This document shows positions 50,310 through 62,194 of a stretch of DNA of 64,000 nt, one piece after another. The notes under the pieces were generated by a model. It saw nothing but the letters and a program-made list of their open reading frames with translations, did not search any database and was not told the DNA's origin. Location: NCBI RefSeq assembly GCF_014805685.1, contig NC_060886.1:27823652-27887651 (forward strand), written 5' to 3'. The position numbers were made by a program, and so were the translations under genes. Positions within the stretch are counted from its first letter, which is position 1; each line of letters opens with the position of its first letter. The DNA is from Silurus meridionalis. Its lineage: Eukaryota; Chordata; Actinopteri; Siluriformes; Siluridae.

Positions 50310-53300
50310 CTATGATTTATCACAGCTGATCACCACAAAAATACTTACTCTAGGGATTTGGGAACAAATGGACCTTTAAAAAAAAAAAGGAAAGAAAGAA
50401 CAAAATCAACATTATACAATATAAACATTTTGGGCAAAATCTTCCAAAAATCGAAGCTTCTCGATTTGAACCTCTGTTCTGCATAGTTCTTCTGGAGTAG
50501 CGACGGCTGGGACGTCTCTCGAAAGTAGCCGAGCGCCGAGCTTTGCTAGATTTCGTGGTCTGGTATTCTGTCTTTCCGCTGCCAAACGACAACAAAAAGC
50601 TCATTAGTAGCAAACACAAACGATACACAACGAGTGAATATATTTATTAGGTTCGGGCAAATACATAGAAATATAGAATGAAGGGAGCGAGGAGAGACAA
50701 GGAAGTAAAAACAGTTCTCCCAGTGAGAGGTTAACTGGAGCATGTCAAAGCGTTGGCGGCTGGAGATAAGATTCCACAGACAAAAACACAGACATGTGGG
50801 TCTGGGGAAAAAAAATTAAATAAATGGCTCATCCCACAGATAAAGAAATGAACTTAGATCCTTATATTATATACTGTATATATCAGAGATGCTGGCAGAG
50901 ACACAACTAAGAACTGCAACGGAAATGGAACGAGCAGTCATGTGCTGGAAAACGACTCCAGTACCTGTATCTAAAACGGGAGCCCATGCGAATGAACGCT
51001 GATTGGGAGGAGCCTTTCTGGACGGGGCCACGCAGCCTGAAGAAAGCATGATGCTCCACTGCACACTTCCACAAGTGCTTACAGGCCTTGGGGTGGTCCA
51101 TGCGAAATACGAATGTGTGCTCCTGCTCTTTGCCCTGTAAGAAAGAAAGAGACCAAAAAATTAAAAAAATTATAAAATAACAAAAAAAAAAAATAAATAA
51201 AAAACCCCAATAAAAAACCCCAATAAAAAACCCCAATAAAATACAAAACCCTAAAAAAAAAAACTAAAATAAAATAAAAAAAAAAAAAATTTAAATTTTT
51301 TTTTTAAAAAACCCAATAAAAAAAAACAATTAAAAAAAACCAACAACAATAAAAAAAAATATTAATAATAAAAATAATTTAAAAAGTCAGTGCTGTTTCA
51401 TAGTAAAAATAAAAATTTTTAGTCGATAAAACTTAAATTTTCCTTTTTTTTCTTTACTTCTGAACTTTTTTTTTTGTATATTTCATAACATACTCAGTAA
51501 AGGCATGAGCTACACTATAAGGACGAAGTTCTTTCGCAAACTAATCCCACATAGATGGAGGCACATGATTGTATAGGACGTCTCTGGATTCGTTAGCAAC
51601 CTTTTTTGAGATGATTTGAAGTGCTGACCACCCCACAGGTCTCCTCACCCCACACCAGCCCTTGTGGCCGAATGAGGATAAATCAGCGCAAAACATAGCG
51701 GAACGCCTTAAGAAAAGTGAAGGCAACATAACAATATAACAGCAAATGAGAACTAAATGGGATGGAAAGCACATGATGTCCCCAAATGTTTGTACATATA
51801 GTTAAGTAAATCATCTTTCAATCTTTGCACACCTGGAAGTGCACAGCTGTATAGAATGTATTTGCATGAAGATTTCTGACCTCGAAACCACTGAACACCT
51901 TTGGGATAAAGTGTATTAACCCGACTGTTGTAGAGAGAGAAAATGACGAGAGATGAAGAGAAGAAGACGGACGCCACTTCCTAAGAAACTGCGATGATGT
52001 CATTGGGTCTATTATTCATTAGAGTAAAGTTTTGTAGTCGGTGTCTGGTAAACATTTGGATACACCACTTCTTGTGTGTGTTCCTTTTGGCACTAATTTA
52101 AATTTGGACAGTGTACGAGTGGAACAATGTTCTGTAGACGGTCGAGTCGAGACCGTTTTTTGGAGCAGGAAGGTTCCCTGATCATCTTTTGGTCTCACAT
52201 TACCGGAGCTTAAATCACAATGGGCCGAGTTAAAGCAGTCGGTTTGGGTGTGCGATAGAGAGTCTCTCGGGACCCGTGTGGTGACGGACAGCTCTTTATG
52301 TTCACTGCTTTAGAGAGAGCTAAGTGCTCCAGATGCCAGACATGCCTCAGGGAGGGCAGTGTTTAATTAACTCCTGATGGAAATGAGCCAACATCAGTCA
52401 GGCATCTATCCACTAAGGAGCAGGGATGCAACCCTACGCACACACACACATATATATTATATATACGCACAAAAAACAGCAACCCATGGGATATACTGTA
52501 TATCATTAATACGCTAAGCAAAAATGATGGCTGTAGTCTTTACATGCGATTTCACCGCACCTACAATCAAAGCAACCGGACACGGAACCGGTATGGATTC
52601 CGAAGAACGAGCCTCATTTGAAATTCTTTCTTCTATATCCCAGCAATGTTAGGAAACTGGGGTCAGAGCCATGATACAGCGCCCCCTGGATCACAGAGAG
52701 ATAAGGGCCTTGCTCAAGGGCCCCAAATGGGGGCAGATTGGAGATACCGGGACTTGAACCTCAAACATTCCGATCGGAAACCCAAAACCACCTCGTAAAA
52801 GGAGGATATTTCGACTAACTTGAACTAAAATATTATATATAATATCTCTGTTTACTTCCTAATGTTGATCGACAGCACAGGAAGCCATGAAAACTCTCCC
52901 TAAGCAGATCTGCATTTTATCATGTGAGGGAGTGGAACGTGATAAAGCGGACAGCGCGTAGGTAAGAGCGGCCCGGAATTACGCACGACCAACGGTTAAA
53001 CTCGAAGACCTGGCAACCGTGCCAGGCAGACAGGATAAATGGGAGTGTGTTTCTAAAGGCTGTAAAAGGAACATGAAGTTCTGTTTTTCTGGTGTTCTGA
53101 ATTACCTGTTCATCGTCTTCCACCACAACCAGGGTCAGCTTGCTCTTTTTAAAGTCTAACCGTGTGATTTTGGGCCTGAATGAGATGAGAGGAAACAAAT
53201 GCACACAAATACATTAAATGCTTGAATAAATGCAGATCTGACTAAACCATATTATACTGTCATCTTACCAAAAGAACAGGCCGATCTTGGTTTCACCCTC

Positions 53301-56300
53301 AAACACGAGCACTCCGGTGGGGGTCAGTCCCAAACTGTACTCATTTCCATCTCTGGCCTGAAAATAAAATGCTTAAACACTTAAAATTGAGTTTTTCTTT
53401 TTTTTTTTTGGCGTTTCCATACCACACGTCTGCATCATGCTCACCTTAACCATGTGCATGTCAACCCCATACATCTCCAGCCACTTGGCCTTGTTCAGGT
53501 AGTTTATCTCAGCCTGCGCAGGCATCTGGCCCCTGCAAGATAACGAGACCCAGTAAAGGAATTTTGTCGCTTATCTACAGACTCACAAAGGCTTTCTGAC
53601 CTGACTGACCATCTGACACGGTCGGAAATGATAGCAAAATCATGTCCTTTTGGAAGAAAGCATCTGAAAAGGATACTATAACTCAACATCTTCACATCTC
53701 AACACCATGTTCTCGGATTTGAAAGGAAACCAGCTTTGACACTCATGAACAGACACCGCTAGAAGGGGTTCAGCTCTAATAGGCAACCCGAACGTGTTTA
53801 CTGATGCATTTTACACATCGGCGCCTTACACACAACGTTTCACCAGAGGATTGAATTGATAAGAGAACACAACAAGCGCACTATATGGCTAGGAAGTTGC
53901 TAGCAGCTAACATTTGCGATATGAATTCAAGATTTTTGATTTGTCACAAACATAGTGACATGCAGGACGCATTTCTTGAATCCATAGAACTAGCGCTACT
54001 GCGTTTTATATATAGCGTTGAGAATTTCTCTTAAAAGAAGAAAAATTCTTGCAAATCCACATAGGAGTGAATGAATGAAGGATGGAAGGAATAAAGTATG
54101 CTGAAAAGTAGAACAGTTGAGTAGATAATATCGTAAGAAAAATCAATATTAAATGTAAAAAATAAAATTAAATAAATAAATAAAATTAAATAATAAACCC
54201 ACACTTACATATTTTTACCCAAATGGGGGTCTGACAAATATAAACTATTAAATTTTTTTTTTTATGTTTCATTTTATTTACGCAATTTATTTTGCGCAAA
54301 TTTAAAAGCTTACTTAAAAAAAAAAAAATTTTATTTATTTAATTTTTCTCAAATATTATAACATTATTTAACCAACCAGGCATTTTATTTAAAATTGTAT
54401 AAAAAAATCGGAACTATTAAAATATTGATGATTACAAGTATTAATAAACACAAACTTAAAAAAAAAAAAAAAAAAAAAGAGTATACATTTAAGTTAAATT
54501 CAATTAAATTCGAGCGGTTTTATGTTTCCAGCTAACCGAAATTTAAAAGGACCGTGAAAAAACCGGGGACCGCAAATTTTCGGTTCTGTCCACACAAGAA
54601 TAAATGACGACGACAATTCCTTATATTTGACCAGTATTAAAACAATTCAATTTAGTACCTTGTTTATAATTAATTCTAGTCAGTAATGATTATTTCCTCA
54701 ATTAGTTTAATTGTGTCCTTTTAAACCAGTGGTTGAAACGTATGTTGCGTACAGAAAATAACGGCACAACCGGTAGCATCCAACATCCACACCTGGTGCA
54801 GATTTACACACTTCTGCATTGGAACTCACAGGGTTTAACTGTTCCCCAGGAGAGCAGGCAGGACGATACAGGTATAATCCGAAGAGATAAAGGACGTCAG
54901 TTAACTTCCTTATCTGCTTCCCATTTCCTGTCAGGATGCCCAATATATATTTTTTGGTCCACACAGTGAACCCTGCCACAGTTACCTGCACTCTTTCCAG
55001 GCGTTGTAGGTGGCCATCTCCATCTCTTCCGTCTGCTCTGGTGCAAAGCGGAACTCTGACACCAGGTCGAGGCCGTGTTCTGCGGGGTCGCAGTCGCCCA
55101 ACTCGGCTGAAAGCAGTCGAGAGGTCAAAGGTTTTTTAACAACAAAATGTAACAATTTTAAACAACAAAAATATTAAATCCTCAAAAATAAATTGACTAA
55201 TGAATGGAATTTAGTTAAAATATATTTATTAAAAGTGTAGTAGTTATAATGTAGAAGCAATAAAGTATAGGATTTGCATTTTTCTACAGGGGGATACATT
55301 TTTTTCCCCAAAAAATCCTAGAATAAGGAGTGATTTTGGACAGCCATAGTACAGTACGCGAATGTGTCCATGTCCTGGATGAGGGTTGGGGTCTGGATTA
55401 GGGGGCCCCCCCTCCTCCCAACCCTGCTCCAACAAGTTGGCGAACAAAGAAAGAAATGGCGAACGAGAACGAAAGATGGAGATAGGAAATGCAAATTTCA
55501 CCCCGTATTGAGAACGCCCCATTCTTCAAGTGTAAAACTGCTGACTCACTTCAAGACATTCCTCAGTGGAGTCTTGCTGCCCTGGTTCAGCAGTTAATCC
55601 TTGGTAATGACACGTCTACCCTGCTGGAGTCGACAAATGAGCAATATGGGCTTCGTTGTGTGTCCGGCGTCCCGCCAGACAGCAAAGGCAAAGCGTTTCA
55701 GAGCGAGGGAAAGCCGAGGGTCTGTCGAATTCGCTCGACACTGTACACAGCTCCTACACCGCATATTAAAGAGGATTATAGAAGCCACGTGCTCTGTTCC
55801 CACGTAGATCGCACGCTTGGGTGCTGCATGAAATGATTAAAATCTATGCTGCTTGTTTCTTTATCCAATCTAACTGCAATTCGGTCACTCGGACGCATTT
55901 ACAACCTTTGATTGGATGGTCAGAGCACACGCTAAGTCAGACTCTGAGCTGCACAAGCTCAAATCTATCAGTGTGGATTAAGTATCTGTTCTTTCATTCC
56001 AAGATGGCTGCCAAAGGAGGAGAAACTGATTTAGTTGTAGATATACAATAATCCCCCCTGCGAGAGGTGAAAATCCACAAAGTGGCAACCTAATATGTAT
56101 ACAGTACAGAATATCTGTATATCTCAAGGCTTTACTTTGAATGATGAAGATGATGATGAATTAAGTGTGCAGTACTAATGATGATGGAGGATTAAATCAA
56201 TGTTCTGCATACCCAAGAAGAGCATTACAAGTCTTCTGAATTTCTTAGGCTAGAAAATGTTTATTTTACCGCAAAAATAATGAAAATAACTAACAAAATT

Positions 56301-59300
56301 CAGTGAAACCGCGAAACCTGAACCGCGACGTGGCGAAAAATTACTGTACCAACACAACCATTTACAAGACGGATTTTTTTTAAGAAAAGCCGGACATGAA
56401 TGCACGGAAAACGCAGTCGCTAGAGATGTTTTGAGATGCTTGTGCTAGAGATGATGGTGCAGCTGTGGCTGCAGTGAAACGAGACTTTGTGTTCATTTGG
56501 TTTCTTGTTTTAGTCACGCCATTCGTTTTCACTGTATGAGATTCCTGTCTGTGATGCGGCGCTCTGTTATACTGCGTTTCTGTATAAAATTGATGGTTTC
56601 TATAGCCAGGGCATGATAATGATCGTATTAAGAGTTGGATTGATTCAGGTGGGACACCACTGAAGGCCTTGGTGTGAAATGCAAAAAAGGAAATCTTTGA
56701 GAACTAACAATGCAGAAAAGTTTGTGTACTTCATTACCCTGATTTTTTTTTTTTGTGAAAATGCCACACATTCGGATTCTTACGTTCCTCAGCGAAAGGA
56801 ATTCAGAGTTTCCTGGCTGAACTTACCCTGCAGAGAGAAGGCTGCCAGCTCCACGGCCGTATCGAAGGGGCAGTCTAACCTAGGTTTAATCAGGACACGG
56901 GGTTCATTAGCTCTATTCAGTACATTTTTTTAACATGCATCAACAAAATCAACACGTTTTATGAGGTCGGTCGGTCAGTCCGGCTCACGTGATCCAATAA
57001 TTGTAAAGATGGTTGTTTGAATGCTCTGAACTTTTCTGTTCAGGTGAGAGATTAGTACTGTGTATTTGCGATTGAAAGTCTTATGATGGCCATCTTTGTT
57101 TCATGGTACTCATTTAATTTTGCTTACACTGTACACTTTTTTGGATAAACTGTTATTGGCAACGTCAATATTTCCCCTTACGACAATTTTAGCTTTAAAA
57201 AAATCTAATCTCTAGATCAGCGGTCTCCAACGTTTTTTGCACCACGGACCGGTTTAATGTCAGACAATATTTTTACGGCCTTTAAGGTGTGGCAGATAAA
57301 TACAACAAAATAAAATGATACCACCGGCACAAAACTGGTTTTATTTATGGATGGAGAGAGGAAGGAAATGGATGGATGGATGGATGGATGGATGGATGGA
57401 TGGATGGATGGATGGATGGATGGATGGATGGATGGATGGATGGATGGATGGATGGATGGATGGATGGATGGAAGGAAAAAGGTGGATGGATGGATGGGTG
57501 GATGGATGGAAGAAAGGAAGGGGATGGATGAAATGAAGGAGGGACGGAAGGAAGGAAGAAAAGATGGATGGATGGATGGATGGATGGATGGATGGATGGA
57601 TGGATGGATAGAAGGAAGAAATGGATGGATAGATGGATAAATGGATGGATGGATGGATGGATGGATGGATGGGTGGATAGAAGGGATGGATGGATGGAAG
57701 AAAGGAAGGGATGGATGGATGAATGGATGGAAGGAAGAAAGGAAGGAAGGAAGGAAGAAAGGAAGGAAGGAAGGAAGGAAGAAAAGATGGATGGATGGAA
57801 GGAAGAAAGGAGATGGATGCAGGGAGGATGGATGGATGGATGGATGGATTGATAGAAGGAAGGAAATGGATGGAAAGATGGATGGATGGATGGATGGAGA
57901 TGGATGGGTGGATAGAAGGGGATGGATGGATGGAAGAAAGGAAGGGGATGGATGGATGGATGGGGATGGATGGAAGAAAGGAACGAGATGGATGGATGGA
58001 TGGATAGAAGGAAGGAAATGGATGGATAGATGGATGGATGGATGGATGGATGGATGGGTGGATAGAAGGGGATGGATGGATGGAAGAAAGGAAGGGGATG
58101 GATGGATGAATGGATGGAAGGAAGAAAGGAAGGAAGGAAGGAAGGAAGAAAGGAAGGAAGGAAGATTGGATGGATGGAAGTATGGAAGGAAGGAATCTAA
58201 TTTTCCAAAAGAAAACATCGTTCAATATCAGATAATAAATCAAACGGAAATAATGTAAGTGATGTATTCTCTCTGTGCGGCCCGGTACCAATTGACCCAC
58301 GGACCGGGGGTTGAGGACCACTGCTCTAGAGCAGAAATGGAAACACATTCTTGTTTCTTAGATTTAGAACTTTAGTCCTAAAATAATGCTAAACATTGCT
58401 TAAAGTTCCACAACTGCAGTCATTTTATACCAGGAATTGTTGAAGACTCCGTATTAATTTATAGAAGGTAATTATGTAAGTAGAACGTGCAGGTAGAATA
58501 TTTCAAGATTGATTTTGTTTGGTTTGGAAGTTTTGTAAATTTCCCTCCATTGCAAGTTATATATCATTAGAATGAGACCAGGTATGGAAGCCCAAAGTAA
58601 GATGGATAACTATATTTTCGTTCTATAAGGACAAAATGAGGACACCGGAATTTTCCATAGTTCTTCTCCAAACTGTTCTCCAAATGCGGTTCCTAAACGC
58701 CTGCTAAAACTGACATACTGATTTTATCAAAACGTGCACAATATATACAACAAGCGACTGAAGGCAGGGATCTGAATATTGCAGTGAAGTGTGAAGGCTG
58801 CTGCTTACTTGCCACTAAGGATGTCCTGCTTCAACTGCAGCACGAACAGGTATCTGTGAGAGAAGGTCACACATGGTCAGATGTTAAATCTTTAACGCTT
58901 CAACAGATACTGATGTTTTAAAAGACTAAAGTACAAAAGTTAAAGTTGTAAAAGTTAAAGTACAGACTAGTGATAGATTAAAAAAAATAAAAGGTTGAAA
59001 ATGACACAATGAAAAGAATGTGACCAAATAAATTCTAACTAAAGTTACAAGTCTGGTTTGAAAATGTGGGAATAAGTTAAAAAAGCGAAACAGAAACACA
59101 CCGTGTTAACTCCTCGTGCAGGTTGTTGGGCTCTGAGGAATAAAACTTAACTCGCATGTGAAGGCAATACGGAGGACCAACTGCAGAACAGACAACACAC
59201 AGAAATCCAGTCAGAAGCAGGACTAAAAATTGTCTCTTTTTCTTTTACAATTATTTACACAATTTAACTGCAATTGAAGACTTCTACTTAAACCTTTTAC

Positions 59301-59638
59301 TTTAAAGTGAAAGCTATGAAAGAATGGAGGGAAGGAAGGAAGGAAGAAAGAAAGAAAGAAAGAAAAGAAAAAAAGAAAGAACAGAATGGAGGAAGGAAGG
59401 AAGAAAGGAAGGAAGGAAGAAAGGAAGGAAGGAAGAAAGGAAGGAAGGAAGAAAGGAAGGAAGGAAGAAAGGAAGGAAGGAAGAACAGAATGGAGGAAGG
59501 AAGGAAGGAAGGAAGGAAGGAAGAACAGAATGAAAGATAGAACAGAATGGAGGGAAGGAAGGAAGGAAGTAAGACCAGAATGGAGGAGAAAAGAAAGAAA
59601 GAAAAAATGGAGGGAAGGAAGGAAGAACGAAAGAACGA

Positions 59639-59670
<32 letters not shown>

Positions 59671-59838
59671 AGAAAGAAAAAAGCAATAAAAGAAAAAGAA
59701 AAGAAAAAAGAAAGAAGGAAAGAACAGAATGGAGGGAAGGAAGGAAGGAAGGAAGGAAGAATGAAAGAACAGAATGGAGGGAGGAAAGAAAGAAAGAAAG
59801 TAAAAGAAAAAGAAAGAACAGAATGGAGGAAAGAACGA

Positions 59839-59882
<44 letters not shown>

Positions 59883-60174
59883 AAAAAGCAATAAAAGAAA
59901 AAGAAAAAAAGAAAGAAGGAAAGAACAGAATGGAGGGAAGGAAGAAAGAAAGAAAGTAAAAGAAAAAGAAAAGAAAGAAAGTAAAAGAAAAAGAAAGAAC
60001 AGAATGGAGGGAAGGAAGGAAGAAAGGAAGGAAGGAAGGAAGGAAGGAAGGAAGAAAGAACAGAACTGAGGGAGGAAAGAAAGAAAGAAAGAAAGAAAGA
60101 AAGTAAAAGTAAAAGAAAGAAAGAACAGAATGGAGGGAAGGAAATAAGGAAGGAAGAACAGAATGGAGGGAGGA

Positions 60175-60226
<52 letters not shown>

Positions 60227-61681
60227 GCAATGAAAAAAAGAAAGAATGAAAAAAAGGATAATCAAGCACACGGAGCAAAAGCCTGAGTACGGTGCATCTG
60301 GAAAATATTCACAGCGCTTCACTTTTTCCACATTTTGCTACAGGTTTATTCCAAAATAGATCCAATTTATTCTTTTCCTTGAAATTCATCAATGAAAAAT
60401 TTTGTTTGAAATCTTTGCAAATTTATAAAAAAAATTAAAGAAAAACATAAATATTCAGAACCTTTGCCATGACACTCAATATGGAGCTCAGGTGCATCCT
60501 GTTTTCACTGATCATCCTTGAGATGTTTCTACAACTTGACATGATTTGAAAATTCACACACCTGTCTATAAAAGGTCCCACGGTTAACAGATCATGTCAG
60601 AGCACAAACCAAGCCATGAAGTCCAAAGAATTGTCTGTAGACCGCCAGGATTGTATCGAGGTACAGATCTGAGGAAAATAATTCTGCAGCATTTAAGGGC
60701 CCAATGAGCACAGTGGTCTCCATTATCCATAAATGGAAGAAGTTTGGAACAATCAGGACTCTTCTTAGAGTGGAGCTGCCTGGTCAAACTGAGCGATCGT
60801 GGGAGAAGAGCCTTAGTCAGGGAGATGACCAAGAACCCGATGGTCACTCTGAAAGAGCTCCATTGTTTCTCTGTGGAGAGAGGAGAACCTTCCAGAGAAA
60901 CAACCATCTCTACAGCACTTCACCATTCAGGCCTGTATGTCTGTAAGAAACCAGGCACAAACATGGCCAATACCAGCCCTACAGTGAAGCATGGTGGGGG
61001 CAGCATCATGTTGCGAGGATGTTTTTCAGCAGCAGGAACTGGGAGACTGGTCAGGATCGAGGGAAAGATGAATGCAGCAATGTAGAGACCTCCTTGATGA
61101 AAACCTGCTCCAGAGCGCTCTGGACCTCAGACTGGGGCAACGATTTATCTTCCAACAGGACAACGACCCTAAACACACAGCCAAGATAACAGTGGCTACG
61201 GGACGACTCTGAACATGTCTCTGATCAAACTCAAAAAGACATGAGGCTGTAATATTTAAGTATTGAGTAAAGGCTGTGATTTTTTGGGTTTTATTTTTTA
61301 GTAAATTTGCAAAGATTTTATACAAACTTCCTTTACGTTATCATGACGGGGTATTTTGTAGAATTGCTAAGAAAATAAAGAATTGAATCTATTTTGCAAT
61401 AAGGCTGTAACATTCCTGGCGCACTGTAGCCGAGTGAACGAGCACGTGAGTGAACGAGTGAACGAATAAAACACACACAGAGACAAACAAAGTGCTGCCC
61501 TTTCTCATGTACACACAGGACATAATAAAAGAGACACTGAAGACAACTTACTTTTGACCTGCTTTTTAATGCTTTTTGTTACATCCAGCCAGTGCTGCAA
61601 AGAAACATACAAATCAGACTTTAGGTCAGGATCAGAGAAACATCCTGCACAGGACATCATGATAAACGACAAAAGAAAAGA

Positions 61682-61750
<69 letters not shown>

Positions 61751-62151
61751 AAATGCAAAAGTAAGAAAGAAAGAAAGAAAGTAAAAGCAATAAAAGAAAT
61801 AAATAAATGAATGAAAGAAAGAAAGAAAGAAAAAGCAATGAAAATGAATGAAAGAAAGAAAGTAAAAGCAATAAAAGAAAGAAAAAACAATGAAAGAAAG
61901 AAAGAAAGAAAGAAAGAAAAAGCAATAAAAGAAAGAAAGAAAGAAAGAAAGTAAAAGCAATAAAAGAAAGAAAGAAAGAAAGAAATAAAGAAAGGATGGA
62001 AGGAAGGAAAGAAGAGAGGAAGGAAAGAAAGATAAAAAGAAAGAAAGAAAGACTGGCCTTCAATGCTGTGTGAAAAACAGGAACACATGAGTACAAGTAC
62101 ATAAAAAAATAAATGAATAAAATACATGAATGAAAAAAAAAAAAGAAAATT

Positions 62152-62194
<43 letters not shown>

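Noticed and set aside
57217..58348. Two open frames of more than 330 residues (minus strand) made of His-Pro-Ser-Ile repeats, and Met-Asp-Gly-Trp frames on the plus strand
   Set aside because: They are translations of a GGAT tandem array inside a transposon. Several frames are open at once, which is a property of the repeat.
59223..60331. Frames of about 350 residues rich in Phe/Leu/Ser (minus) and Lys/Glu/Arg (plus)
   Set aside because: Stop-free GAAA/GGAA repeat in an intron. No conserved domain, start context or splice support.
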